A stretch of 64,000 bases of DNA. Source: an uncultured Mesonia sp. (GTDB lineage Bacteria > Bacteroidota > Bacteroidia > Flavobacteriales > Flavobacteriaceae). The notes below the pieces were generated by a model that made no database searches, was not told where the DNA came from, and worked only from the letters and a program-made list of their open reading frames with translations. Within the stretch, counting starts at the first letter, position 1; every line of letters starts with the position of its first letter. Made by a program: the position numbers and the translations under genes. The DNA is taken from assembly GCA_947499595.1 (NCBI GenBank), contig CANMOY010000004.1, positions 62,001 through 126,000 on the forward strand. Direction: 5' to 3'. Shown here piece by piece: positions 33,008 to 41,696 of the stretch.

Positions 33008-34828
33008 ATGAAAAACTACAGTGTACGGCTTACTCTATTTTTTTTTGCGCTATTTATATCTGCAAAAGGTATAAGTCAGATTCAAGATTCTAGTAGTTTT
33101 TATTTAAACGAAGCAATAAAAATCTATAAAAACGATTTATATAAATCAGCTTCTTTAATCCAGAAAGCCGAAACATTTTTAGAACGTTTCCCTAATGATA
33201 GTTTAAAGGGACTTGCCTGCAAAGTTAGAGGCTCTATAAGTTATATTCGAGGAGACTATGCAGAGTCGTTGAAATATAACCAACAGGCACTCTATATTTT
33301 TCAAAAAACTGATGATAAGCAAAATCAGGCGCTAGCTTATAATGGTTTGGGTTTGGTACAGCAGGCTTTGGGAAGGCATCAACAGGCGGTAGATTATTTT
33401 AACCAGGCTCGAGATGTTCAAATCAAAGAGAATCCAGCGTTTTCTCTAAATGCAGGAATGTCTTATTTTTATTTAGGCGATTATAAAAAGGCGAGGGAAC
33501 TTTATCTAGAAACAAAAAGCAATTTAACCGATCCTAATAATCATATTTACCTAAATACACTGAATAGGTTGGCAGAATTAGATTTTGTTGAAGGTAAATT
33601 AAACCTAGCAGAAACAAAGTATCTTCAAGTACTTAATAACCCATCGGTAACCAATTATGAACGCATTTTTGTACTTCACGGTCTAGCCGAAGTGTACGCC
33701 AAGCAAAATAAAATAGATCTTGCTATTGGTACAGCAGAGCAAGCCAAAAGAGAATCAAGCGCCTTGCAAGCAACTTGGGATTTGAAACGCAATACCAAAT
33801 TATTGGCTAAATTATATCAGAAAACAAAGAATTTGCCAAAAGCCTTAGAAAACTTGACGCTTCATTCACAATTGAGCGATTCGCTCTATAACAAAGAACA
33901 AGCACAAATTGTTGGTTTGTTAGAGCTAGATTTAAAAGAAAAAGAGAACCAATTACTACAAGAAAAAAATAAGGCATCTCAAAATCAAATAAAATCGAGA
34001 AATAGTTTATTAATCATTGGTGGCCTATTCTTACTGTTGACTTTGTTTTTTATGTTTAAATACAGAAAAATTGGTAAGCAAAGAGCACGGCTTATTACTG
34101 AATTGAATCGAAAAAATAAACATTTAAAAGAAATAGATGAGAATAAAAATGTCCTATTCTCAATCGTTTCACATGATATACGTTCACCCATTGCTGCCAT
34201 GACGCAGTTAATGGATGATACCGTGTTAAGCAGCCTGAGCTATAATGAGAAGGAAGAGGCATTTAAAGAAATACGCTTACAGCTTACTCAAACTTTTCGT
34301 ATGCTAAATAATTTACTGGTTTGGGCCAATAGTCAGATTAATGGCCAGATAAAAAGCACATTTGAGCCCCTGGATATTCAGAAAGAGATGACAGATGTTT
34401 TAAGTGTTTATAAAATTCCTGCAAAATATAAAGAGGTTCATTTAATTCATAATTGTATAGAACAAAAGCCAATTGTAAAAATACAAGTGGCTCAACTTCA
34501 TGTAATCTTGCATAATATTTTAACAAACGCACTTAAGTATACAGATAAGAAAGGCCGTATTATTATTAATTATGATACTAGCGACAAAGACAAGATCACC
34601 CTATCGATATTGAATGAAGGTGAGGAAATGCATCAAGATTTAATTGATTCTATTCAAAACATCAATCATTTAGAGCCTGTTAATGTTAAACCTAGCGCGA
34701 ATAGCTTTGGTTTAGGATTAAAATTGGTTAAAAAATACGTTCTAGAAAATAACGGAAGTTTAGAAATAATACCCCATAGCTTTACTGGAACAGAAATAAA
34801 ACTAACTTTTAGTTTAGAAATAAATTAA
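33008..34828 (+). CDS. TPR-containing sensor histidine kinase
   Basis: The 606-residue protein has a signal peptide (about 1-23), a periplasmic array of tetratricopeptide repeats (about 30-295, e.g. ALAYNGLGLVQQALGRHQQA), a glutamine/lysine-rich coiled segment (about 300-328) and one membrane helix (LLIIGGLFLLLTLFFMF, about 333-349). A HisKA domain follows with the phospho-acceptor His in VSHDIRSPIAAM (about 388), then a HATPase domain (ILTNALKYTDKKG about 500, SFGLGLKLVKKYV about 570). No response regulator is adjacent, so its partner is elsewhere. It may be read through from the HMG-CoA lyase gene. Confidence 0.93.
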   Translation: MKNYSVRLTLFFFALFISAKGISQIQDSSSFYLNEAIKIYKNDLYKSASLIQKAETFLERFPNDSLKGLACKVRGSISYIRGDYAESLKYNQQALYIFQKTDDKQNQALAYNGLGLVQQALGRHQQAVDYFNQARDVQIKENPAFSLNAGMSYFYLGDYKKARELYLETKSNLTDPNNHIYLNTLNRLAELDFVEGKLNLAETKYLQVLNNPSVTNYERIFVLHGLAEVYAKQNKIDLAIGTAEQAKRESSALQATWDLKRNTKLLAKLYQKTKNLPKALENLTLHSQLSDSLYNKEQAQIVGLLELDLKEKENQLLQEKNKASQNQIKSRNSLLIIGGLFLLLTLFFMFKYRKIGKQRARLITELNRKNKHLKEIDENKNVLFSIVSHDIRSPIAAMTQLMDDTVLSSLSYNEKEEAFKEIRLQLTQTFRMLNNLLVWANSQINGQIKSTFEPLDIQKEMTDVLSVYKIPAKYKEVHLIHNCIEQKPIVKIQVAQLHVILHNILTNALKYTDKKGRIIINYDTSDKDKITLSILNEGEEMHQDLIDSIQNINHLEPVNVKPSANSFGLGLKLVKKYVLENNGSLEIIPHSFTGTEIKLTFSLEIN

Positions 34829-35057
34829 ATTTTTAAAGTTGGTATGAAGCATAGTGTATTTACTATTCTTAAAGACTATTCTATAATTTTCTTTAATTAA
34901 ATACCGTAAAAAAAAGCCTATTTCTTATTCATTAATATTGTACTTAAATAATAATAAATCAATAGGGCTAGTGTAAAATTAATTTCAGTTTATTCAGGTT
35001 GCTGATATTTATTCAGAAAAAAAAAGACATGATTCATTATAAGTAAGCATAATAACG

Positions 35058-35065
35058 TATTTTTG
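35058..35065 (+). promoter_or_regulatory. -7 element of guaB
   Basis: TATTTTTG matches the Bacteroidota -7 consensus and lies 23 bases before the guaB ATG. The 260-base gap 34829-35088 otherwise shows no gene and no clear terminator for the kinase. Confidence 0.6.
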
Positions 35066-35088
35066 CATGCAATTAAACTCTAATTGCG

Positions 35089-36561
35089 ATGACTGCACAC
35101 AACAACAAAATAGTAGGCGAAGGATTAACTTATGATGATGTATTGTTGATTCCTGCTTACTCAGAAGTTCTTCCGCGCGAAGTAAGTACCCAATCAAATT
35201 TTTCTAAAAATATTAAGGTAAATGTACCTATCGCTTCTGCTGCGATGGATACCGTAACCGAGTCACAAATGGCAATAGCCATGGCTCGGGAAGGCGGTAT
35301 TGGTGTATTACATAAAAATATGACCATTGAGCAGCAGGCATTAAAAGTAAGAAAGGTAAAACGCGCAGAAAGCGGAATGATTATAGACCCCGTAACTTTA
35401 CCACTTTGGGCTACCGTTCGCGATGCAAAAAATCAAATGCGTGAGCATAGTATTGGTGGTATTCCTATAGTGAATGAGGCTAACGAACTTATAGGAATAG
35501 TTACAAACCGAGATTTAAGATTTGAGAAAAACCTTGATCGCCCCATAAAAGAGGTTATGACTAGTGAAAATCTAGTAACAGTTGCAGAGGGTACTTCGCT
35601 AGAGGATGCCGAAGAAATATTACAACAAAATAAAATAGAAAAATTACCTGTAGTAAATCAGCAAAATAAACTCGCAGGTTTAATCACCTTTAGAGATATA
35701 ACAAAATTAACCCAAAAACCTATTGCCAATAAAGATAAATACGGTAGGCTACGCGTTGCAGCAGCCATAGGGGTTACACCCGATGCTGTAGATCGTGCAG
35801 AAGCTTTGGTAAATGCCGGTGTAGATGCGGTAATTATTGACACGGCCCACGGACATACAAAAGGAGTGGTTGAGGTTTTAAAACAAGTAAAGTCCAAATT
35901 CCCTAATTTAGACGTTGTAGTAGGAAATATTGCAACCGCTAGTGCTGCAAAATATTTGGTAGAGGCTGGTGCAGACGGAATTAAGGTAGGTATCGGACCC
36001 GGATCTATTTGTACAACTCGAGTTGTAGCAGGAGTAGGTTTTCCACAATTTTCAGCAGTTTTAGAAGTAGCACAAGCCATTAAAGGGTCTGGTATACCGG
36101 TAATTGCAGATGGCGGGATACGTTATACAGGGGATATTCCTAAGGCTATTGCAGCAGGAGCAGACTGCGTTATGCTAGGTTCACTTTTAGCCGGTACAAA
36201 AGAATCACCAGGAGAAACAATTATTTATGAAGGAAGAAAATATAAATCTTACCGCGGCATGGGCTCTGTAGAAGCCATGCAAAAAGGATCAAAAGATAGA
36301 TATTTTCAAGATGTTGAAGACGATATAAAAAAATTAGTACCAGAAGGCATTGTAGGTAGAGTACCTTATAAAGGTGAATTGGTGGAAAGTATGAACCAAT
36401 TTATTGGAGGTTTGCGTGCAGGTATGGGGTATTGTGGAGCAAAAAATATCAACACCTTAAAAGAAGAAGGGAAATTTGTAAAAATTACTTCGGCCGGTGT
36501 TTTCGAAAGTCATCCGCATGACGTCACCATAACAAAAGAAGCGCCTAACTACTCCCGCTAA
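35089..36561 (+). CDS. guaB: Inosine-5'-monophosphate dehydrogenase
   Basis: This enzyme oxidises IMP to XMP, the committed step to guanine nucleotides. The 490-residue protein has the N-terminal [17 protein letters not shown], two CBS domains inserted in the barrel (about 95-205), the catalytic loop GPGSICTTR (Cys about 307), the phosphate-binding [20 protein letters not shown] (in two pieces) and the flap [10 protein letters not shown]. It stands alone with its own -7 box and a strong terminator. Confidence 0.97.
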   Translation: MTAHNNKIVGEGLTYDDVLLIPAYSEVLPREVSTQSNFSKNIKVNVPIASAAMDTVTESQMAIAMAREGGIGVLHKNMTIEQQALKVRKVKRAESGMIIDPVTLPLWATVRDAKNQMREHSIGGIPIVNEANELIGIVTNRDLRFEKNLDRPIKEVMTSENLVTVAEGTSLEDAEEILQQNKIEKLPVVNQQNKLAGLITFRDITKLTQKPIANKDKYGRLRVAAAIGVTPDAVDRAEALVNAGVDAVIIDTAHGHTKGVVEVLKQVKSKFPNLDVVVGNIATASAAKYLVEAGADGIKVGIGPGSICTTRVVAGVGFPQFSAVLEVAQAIKGSGIPVIADGGIRYTGDIPKAIAAGADCVMLGSLLAGTKESPGETIIYEGRKYKSYRGMGSVEAMQKGSKDRYFQDVEDDIKKLVPEGIVGRVPYKGELVESMNQFIGGLRAGMGYCGAKNINTLKEEGKFVKITSAGVFESHPHDVTITKEAPNYSR

Positions 36562-36580
36562 TCAGTAATTACGCTTATTG

Positions 36581-36618
36581 AATAACCCTAGTTTCTTAAT
36601 GACTAGGGTTATTTTTTT
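36581..36618 (+). terminator. Terminator after guaB
   Basis: AATAACCCTAGT (36581-36592) pairs perfectly with ACTAGGGTTATT (36602-36613), and a T-run follows. Confidence 0.92.
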
Positions 36619-36625
36619 GGGTATT

Positions 36626-36717
36626 CCTGTTTTAGCTTAAAACAGGCCGGGCTTTCACTACTCGCTTTGTTTTTTATAAAAAACAAGAGCTCAAACATAC
36701 CGTTCAATCCCTAATAC
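36626..36717. repeat. REP-like structured intergenic element
   Basis: Between guaB and the DUF3307 gene lies CCTGTTTTA-GCT-TAAAACAGG (36626-36646), then GCCGGGCTTTCACTAC and a long AT hairpin whose arms are about 36664-36676 and 36677-36690. CAATCCCTAATAC follows at 36705-36717. The pairing of a CCGGGCTTTC block with a CAATCCCTAA block around a hairpin resembles dispersed intergenic repeats I know from Flavobacteria. Only one copy is in this window, so its repeat nature is not proven here. Confidence 0.5.
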
Positions 36718-36727
36718 AAGATTACTT

Positions 36728-37453
36728 TTAAAGTTGAAAAGCTATAAAATTGCAAAGTAACCCCATTAATATAGCTATACCATAGCTTAATAAGGTTCCT
36801 ATAAGTATATATTCGGTTAATTTACGGTCTTTTGCCTTGGTAAGATCACTAAACCTAAAAATTGATTTTGCAGCAAGCAAAAACCCTATGCCTTCCCAGT
36901 GTTGGGTAATAACAAACAAAAAGACCAGAATTCTTTCTAGCATACCAATATATAGACCGGCTTTATGTAAGCTTTCATCTTTTTTAATCTCTGTTTTAGG
37001 GGTGTAATAGGCCAAAGCTGTTTTAATGGCAAATGCACACGGAAAACTGAGAAAAAATAGCCCCGTACCATAAACCCAAAATACATCAGGTAAAGTAAGG
37101 TCTTTCCATGAGAGAATTTGATGATGGTATCCGTAAAATAAGGTAATTAAAAAAATGGATAGCAAATGTAAAGTCTGATCGGTAAAAAACCAAAAGCGCC
37201 GATTGTGTTTTTTCTGCCGATATAATTTTAATAGGTCAATGAACCCATGGCTCAAAACCACTAGTGAAACGACATACCAATAACGCCAATGTGCTAAGAA
37301 AAGTAAGGACAAACCAGCATGTACTGTCAGGTGCAGATAAAATTTAACCGATTTTATTTTTTTCTTTTCCTTGCTGGCTACCCAGGTATCAGGTTGTAGT
37401 AAAAAATCACCTAAAAGATGAGCCAGTAATAATTTTATAAATAGTAAAATCAT
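36728..37453 (-). CDS. DUF3307 membrane protein
   Basis: This 241-residue protein of about six membrane helices starts with the DUF3307 signature LLLAHLLGDFLLQPDTW (about 8-24), followed by a basic loop and VVLSHGFIDLLKLY. The family is uncharacterised. Its start overlaps the end of the SatD-like gene by four bases (ATGA-type coupling), and the same SatD-DUF3307 pairing recurs in other bacteria. That suggests the soluble regulator and this membrane protein act together. Confidence 0.88.
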   Translation of the reverse strand: MILLFIKLLLAHLLGDFLLQPDTWVASKEKKKIKSVKFYLHLTVHAGLSLLFLAHWRYWYVVSLVVLSHGFIDLLKLYRQKKHNRRFWFFTDQTLHLLSIFLITLFYGYHHQILSWKDLTLPDVFWVYGTGLFFLSFPCAFAIKTALAYYTPKTEIKKDESLHKAGLYIGMLERILVFLFVITQHWEGIGFLLAAKSIFRFSDLTKAKDRKLTEYILIGTLLSYGIAILMGLLCNFIAFQL

Positions 37454-38058
37454 AGGTTTAAAGCCTTTACTTTTTCTTTAAATAAAGTATCAAATTCTTT
37501 TAGAACGCCCCAATGTGAACGCTTAATACGCTCGCTCACTGTATTTTGCTTTATGCCTATTTTCTTGCCCAATTGCTCTTGGTTTAAATCAGGATAAGTG
37601 TAAAGAAGGCTCACGATCTCGGCTGTGTTTTTAGTCCATTGTGAAATGGGTATTTCGCAAAGTTTGAAGCCTATATTTATTTCTGAATCAAATTTTTCAT
37701 CCCCCGTGCGTATAGCTAGATTTTGTTTAGAATTTTTAATCTTTTCAAGTAATCTACCAGAACGCAAATAAGCACTTCCTTGTCGGGTCAGTAAGCTATC
37801 GCCTTGAAAAGTAATTTCGCCTATACCTATAGCGATGCGGGTTTGAATATTACCTATTTCAATTAAGTGCGCCTTAATTTGAAGCGCTAGAGCAAAACTA
37901 TCTTCCGGTTCGGCCAATTCAATTTGAAAACTGTCACCACCAAATAACTCATAATTTAAATTTAAACGATTAAAAATAGAGCTAAGAGCACCTATATAAA
38001 GCTGAGGGTCTTTTAAATTTTGCGATTTTACAATATCGCCTGTTAGTGTGGCTACCAT
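37450..38058 (-). CDS. SatD-like protein with C-terminal helix-turn-helix
   Basis: This 202-residue protein begins MVATLTGDIVKSQNLKD, typical of the SatD family. Its N-terminal domain (about 1-110) contains FGGDSFQIEL and TRIAIGIGEI and resembles a nucleotide-cyclase-like fold. The C-terminal part (about 148-185) contains LNQEQLGKKIGIKQNTVSERI, a helix-turn-helix likely to bind DNA. It overlaps the DUF3307 gene by four bases. Upstream, three TATCGT/ACGATA motifs overlap or flank a -7-like element, which fits self-repression. The biochemical function is unknown. Confidence 0.82.
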   Translation of the reverse strand: MVATLTGDIVKSQNLKDPQLYIGALSSIFNRLNLNYELFGGDSFQIELAEPEDSFALALQIKAHLIEIGNIQTRIAIGIGEITFQGDSLLTRQGSAYLRSGRLLEKIKNSKQNLAIRTGDEKFDSEINIGFKLCEIPISQWTKNTAEIVSLLYTYPDLNQEQLGKKIGIKQNTVSERIKRSHWGVLKEFDTLFKEKVKALNL

Positions 38059-38075
38059 GATTTAGTTATCTTTTT

Positions 38076-38130
38076 CAAATATCGTTAAAATTATTGATAT
38101 TATTGATTATCGTATCTTAAAACGATATTT
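38076..38130. promoter_or_regulatory. Candidate SatD-type operators over the satD-like promoter
   Basis: TATCGT occurs at 38080-38085 and 38108-38113, with its complement ACGATA at 38122-38127. The last two form a palindrome TATCGT-N8-ACGATA, and AAATATCGTT (38077-38086) with AACGATATTT (38121-38130) form a longer inverted pair. On the minus strand the first site overlaps a -7-like GATATTTG (38076-38083). This arrangement suits repression by the helix-turn-helix protein encoded just downstream. Confidence 0.55.
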
Positions 38131-38188
38131 TACATATAGATAGTACTATCATGAATCTAAAATACCATATTTTCTAAGAAAAAAAGAA

Positions 38189-38196
38189 TAGCTTTG
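38189..38196 (+). promoter_or_regulatory. -7 element of the DUF423 gene
   Basis: TAGCTTTG is a perfect TAnnTTTG match ending ten bases before the ATG at 38207. No -33 element is evident. Confidence 0.5.
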
Positions 38197-38206
38197 TGCA
38201 AAAAAA

Positions 38207-38584
38207 ATGCAAGATATCGTTATAAGTTTTGCTGCTATTCTTGGCGGGATAGCAGTTATGTTAGGAGCTTTCGGGGCTCATGTACTACAGAGTAAATTGA
38301 CTATAGACCAGCTTCGTAGTTTTGAAACGGCAATTCGTTATCAAATGTTTCACGCCTTAGCACTATTGTGGTGCGGTAGCAGTTTATCGTGGGGAGATTC
38401 CTTAAGCGTCGCCTTAACTTGTTGTTTTGCAGTAGGTATTCTGCTTTTTTCAGGAAGCATTTACGGTTTAATATACTTGGGGTATAAGCAGAAGCCTAAA
38501 AAGTTTTTAGGTCCAATTACCCCTTTAGGAGGATTGTTTCTAATAGTAGGGTGGGTTTTGTTGGGATTAGAATATCTTTTGTAA
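38207..38584 (+). CDS. DUF423 membrane protein (YgdD-like)
   Basis: This 125-residue inner-membrane protein has four hydrophobic helices and the DUF423 landmarks GAFGAHVLQSKL (about 21-32), TAIRYQMFHALALL (about 41-54) and ITPLGGLFLIVGWVLL near the end. The family is widespread and of unknown function. It is a single gene divergent from the SatD-like operon, so the candidate operators at 38076-38130 could also affect it. Confidence 0.9.
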   Translation: MQDIVISFAAILGGIAVMLGAFGAHVLQSKLTIDQLRSFETAIRYQMFHALALLWCGSSLSWGDSLSVALTCCFAVGILLFSGSIYGLIYLGYKQKPKKFLGPITPLGGLFLIVGWVLLGLEYLL

Positions 38585-38641
38585 ATTCTAATCCATTTTA
38601 AAACGTCACTCTAAGCGTTTAATAATCAATATAAAGTTTGA

Positions 38642-39187
38642 TTAAAGGGCTATTTGAACCTTTTCCTCTTTCAATAATTCTAAGTAAGGAGCACTAGAAA
38701 AGTGTTGTTCACTAAAGCTTTCCTTATGTTCAGATTTTGTTTTTCGGCGCTGTACTGCGCGCACAAAACGGCGCATGTCGTTTTCAGTATTTAATCTAAG
38801 TCCAGGAACTTCAACGCTTTGACCAGCTTCATCTTTAGCTACCATAGTAAAGTAGGATGAATTGCAATGTTTTTTCTGTTGGGTTTTAATATTTTCGGCT
38901 TCAACGCGAATACCAATAACCATTGAACTTCTACCTACGTAATTAATAGAAGCACGCATGGTGACCAACTCACCAATTTCAATTGGGTTTAAAAAATTCA
39001 CCTTATCTACACTTGCCGTCACGCAGTATGCCTCGCTGTGCTTTGAGGCACAAGCAAACGCAATTTGGTCTAATAAATTTAAAATATAGCCTCCATGTAT
39101 TTTGTTATTAAAATTGGAGTGAGAAGGGAGCATAAGTTCTGAAAAGGTAACTTGAGACTCTTTAATAGTTTTATATCTTGTTTGCAT
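38642..39187 (-). CDS. Acyl-CoA thioesterase (hotdog fold)
   Basis: This 181-residue protein with a YciA/acyl-CoA hydrolase-type hotdog domain shows ELMLPSHSNFNNKIHGGYIL (about 17-36, in two pieces), the catalytic-helix start LLDQIAFACASKH, and VNFLNPIEIGELVTMRA. It hydrolyses acyl-CoA thioesters in the cytoplasm, and the preferred chain length is unknown. A basic C-terminal extension (RRFVRAVQRRKTKSEHK) is longer than in YciA. It is the last gene of the leftward group that begins with btuF, 14 bases after the small membrane protein gene. Confidence 0.9.
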   Translation of the reverse strand: MQTRYKTIKESQVTFSELMLPSHSNFNNKIHGGYILNLLDQIAFACASKHSEAYCVTASVDKVNFLNPIEIGELVTMRASINYVGRSSMVIGIRVEAENIKTQQKKHCNSSYFTMVAKDEAGQSVEVPGLRLNTENDMRRFVRAVQRRKTKSEHKESFSEQHFSSAPYLELLKEEKVQIAL

Positions 39188-39201
39188 ATTTAGTTACTGA
39201 A

Positions 39202-39567
39202 TTAACGTCTAAAATGTGGGGAAGATGAGCGTTCAACTTTAGTTACAAAATATTTTGTATCTCCCCAGAATACAAAGGTGCCAAATCTTTCTATATAGGT
39301 AAGTTTAACATATTCTCCTTGGTATTCTTTTAGTTTTTGAATTACCTCTTTATTTTGATCTAAAACCGAAAACTGAAATATCTGAGCTCCGCTTATACCT
39401 TGACTTATTTCACCTTCCCATGTTTTTATGATCACCCCACGATTACTAAATTTTATAAGTTCACCCGCTCGTGTACCTTCGCTATAAGGCACAAAATAAA
39501 TAAATGCATAGTAGGCTACAGCTAAAACGCTAATAACTAAAAGTACAATACTTAGTGTTTTCTTCAT
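39202..39567 (-). CDS. Small membrane-anchored protein, function unknown
   Basis: This 121-residue protein has one N-terminal hydrophobic segment (about 5-25, uncleaved anchor or signal) and a compact beta-rich remainder (SEGTRAGELIKFSNRG, FQFSVLDQNKE, EYVKLTYIERFG). It resembles a conserved flavobacterial protein sometimes mislabelled as 6-phosphogluconate dehydrogenase, a name the sequence does not support. It is too short and has no Rossmann motif. It lies 20 bases after rmuC and 14 before the thioesterase gene. Confidence 0.8.
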   Translation of the reverse strand: MKKTLSIVLLVISVLAVAYYAFIYFVPYSEGTRAGELIKFSNRGVIIKTWEGEISQGISGAQIFQFSVLDQNKEVIQKLKEYQGEYVKLTYIERFGTFVFWGDTKYFVTKVERSSSPHFRR

Positions 39568-39587
39568 AAGTTTGAATTTAACGAAAG

Positions 39588-40904
39588 TTACTGTTTTTCT
39601 AATTGTTTATTGGCTTTTGCTCCTAATTTTTTAAGCTTTTCGACCTTCGAAATCAAGTTGCCCTTTCCCGTTAATTTTTTCATCCCTCGATCGTAGGTTC
39701 TCTGTACTGTAGTAATCTGTTGGCCTAGTTTATCTAATTCTTCAATTAGTAAGTGAAACGAGTCATACAAGGCACCAGCTCGGGTAGCGATTTCAATTGC
39801 ATTTTGTTGCTGCTTTTCGTTTTGCCACATACTATCAATTGTTCGCAGTACAGCTAAGAGGGTAGTAGGCGTAACAAGAATGATATTTTTATCAAAGGCT
39901 TGACCGTATAATTGCGGATTTTCTTGACTCGCCAAGGCAAATGCAGCTTCTATAGGGATAAACAATAAAACAAAATCTGGACTTTGTTCTGGATATAGTT
40001 TTTGGTAATTTTTTTCGCTTAAGCCTGAAATATGATTCTCAATTGATAGCAGGTGTTGTTTAAGGGCTACTTTCTTTTCAGATTCTTCTTGCGTATTGCA
40101 ATAGGTTTCATAAGCGGTAAGCGAAACTTTTGAGTCAACTACCATTTTCTTTTCACCTGGTAAAGCAATTATCACATCGGGGAAGTAGCGCTTTCCTTCG
40201 TCTGTGGTAAAATGTTGCTGCACAAAATACTCACTATTTTTTTGTAATCCGCTTCGCTCTAATACGCGTTCTAGAATCATCTCACCCCAATTTCCTTGCA
40301 TTTTAGAATTTCCTTTGAGGGCCTTCGTTAGATTAGTGGCTTCTTCGCTTATCTTTATGTTTTGCTGATTTAAAAACTGCAGTTGCTTTTCTAGCGCAGT
40401 ATATTGCTTGGCCGCATTAATATTGGTTTGGTCAACTTTGTTTTCAAAACTTTTTATTTTTTCTTGTAGCGGATTAAGCAATTGATTGATTTGATCATGA
40501 TTTTGTTGGGTAAACTTTTCAGATTTTTGCTCTAGAATCTTTTGGGCTAAGTTTTCAAAATCGGTTTTAAATTTTGCTTGTAAATCAGTTAGTTCTGTTT
40601 TTTGAGTATTTAATTTTTGCTGTAAACTTTGCTCCATAAAAAGACTCTGGCGCAGGTCTGATTTGGTTTCAAATAATTCCTTCTCAGCCTTCTTGCAATC
40701 GGCCTGCAGATCAATAATTTGCTCCTCATATTTGTTTATTCTGCTCTTGTAATTGCCCTCTTGCTTTTCAAGTTGGGTTTGGTGTTGTTTCACCAAATTC
40801 TCTATTTGCCTTTTACTGATTTGATTATACAGTATGAATAGAATTAAAGCACCTAAAAAAAATCCGCTTAAAGCGAAAATGATAATAATAATCTCATTAC
40901 TCAT
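39588..40904 (-). CDS. rmuC: DNA recombination protein RmuC
   Basis: This 438-residue protein has an N-terminal membrane anchor (about 4-26), a long coiled coil (about 28-190) and an RmuC nuclease-like domain (about 195-390) with GNWGEMILERVLERSGL, RYFPDVIIALPGEKKMVVDSKVSL (in two pieces) and TPTTLLAVLRTI. RmuC limits certain rearrangements, and a restriction-endonuclease-like fold is proposed for it. It starts six bases after btuD, so it appears to be transcribed with the B12 transporter although the functions are unrelated. Confidence 0.93.
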   Translation of the reverse strand: MSNEIIIIIFALSGFFLGALILFILYNQISKRQIENLVKQHQTQLEKQEGNYKSRINKYEEQIIDLQADCKKAEKELFETKSDLRQSLFMEQSLQQKLNTQKTELTDLQAKFKTDFENLAQKILEQKSEKFTQQNHDQINQLLNPLQEKIKSFENKVDQTNINAAKQYTALEKQLQFLNQQNIKISEEATNLTKALKGNSKMQGNWGEMILERVLERSGLQKNSEYFVQQHFTTDEGKRYFPDVIIALPGEKKMVVDSKVSLTAYETYCNTQEESEKKVALKQHLLSIENHISGLSEKNYQKLYPEQSPDFVLLFIPIEAAFALASQENPQLYGQAFDKNIILVTPTTLLAVLRTIDSMWQNEKQQQNAIEIATRAGALYDSFHLLIEELDKLGQQITTVQRTYDRGMKKLTGKGNLISKVEKLKKLGAKANKQLEKQ

Positions 40905-40910
40905 ATTACA

Positions 40911-41693
40911 TTATTTAATGATAGCATCCTTAATTTTAAAGCTTTTACTGTTCTTGTCAAAATAAATAAGTTCTGATGGGAACATTTGATTTAAAATATT
41001 GCTCTCTATAACTTGATGGGTTTCGTATTGTTTGACTTTGGCTTGATGTACCAGAATAATTTTATCGCACAATTGTAGGGCTAGATCAATTTCATGCGAG
41101 GCAAATACAATTGCTTTATTGGTTTTTTTACTTAAAAAACGCAACGTTTTTAAAACAAATACCTTATGATATAAATCAAGATGGGAGGTAGGTTCGTCTA
41201 AAATAATGAGTGGCGTGTCTTGAGCAATCGCCCTGGCAAGCATAGCCTTTTGCAGTTGGCCGTCGCTTAAATTAGAACACGAAGCACGCTTTTTATGGGC
41301 TATGTCGAGCAAATTAAGCGCTTCAATAACTTTTTTTTTGTCTCGGTTTGTAAGGCTCCCTAACCAGTTGGTATAGGGCTGTCTTCCTAAAGCCACTAGT
41401 TCTTGAACACTCAAATGGGTTGAAAAATCGGTTTTGGTTAATACAATAGCAATTTTCTTGGCTATTTCTAGAGCAGTTAATTGGCAAACAGGGGTATTAT
41501 TAATACTTACCTTTCCTGATTGAGGAGATAGGTTTCCTGATAGCGTTTTTAGTAGAGTAGATTTTCCCGCTCCGTTTTTACCGATAATGGCTACCAGCTC
41601 ACCTTTGTTGATGTTTAAATCATCTACTTGAGCGATGCATTCTTGGTGGTAGCCAATACTTAGGTTTGTTGTATGTAAAATCGGCTTGGTCAT
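40911..41693 (-). CDS. btuD: Cobalamin/iron-type ABC transporter ATPase
   Basis: This is a 260-residue ATP-binding subunit of a FecCD/BtuCD importer. It has Walker A GKNGAGKS (38-45), signature LSDGQLQKAMLARAIA (Asp in place of the usual Gly), Walker B LIILDEPTSHLD and an H-loop ASHEID. Position three bases after the permease gene and beside a cobalamin-riboswitch-controlled btuB points to B12 as the substrate. The family also includes siderophore ATPases, so the symbol rests on context. Confidence 0.88.
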   Translation of the reverse strand: MTKPILHTTNLSIGYHQECIAQVDDLNINKGELVAIIGKNGAGKSTLLKTLSGNLSPQSGKVSINNTPVCQLTALEIAKKIAIVLTKTDFSTHLSVQELVALGRQPYTNWLGSLTNRDKKKVIEALNLLDIAHKKRASCSNLSDGQLQKAMLARAIAQDTPLIILDEPTSHLDLYHKVFVLKTLRFLSKKTNKAIVFASHEIDLALQLCDKIILVHQAKVKQYETHQVIESNILNQMFPSELIYFDKNSKSFKIKDAIIK

Positions 41694-41696
41694 TGC

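Noticed and set aside
34829-35088. tRNA or other structured RNA upstream of guaB
   Set aside because: The 260-base AT-rich gap has no cloverleaf or T-loop consensus, and only a -7 box is evident.
39202-39567. 6-phosphogluconate dehydrogenase
   Set aside because: The protein is 121 residues, membrane-anchored, and has no Rossmann fold or catalytic motif, so that common label is not supported.
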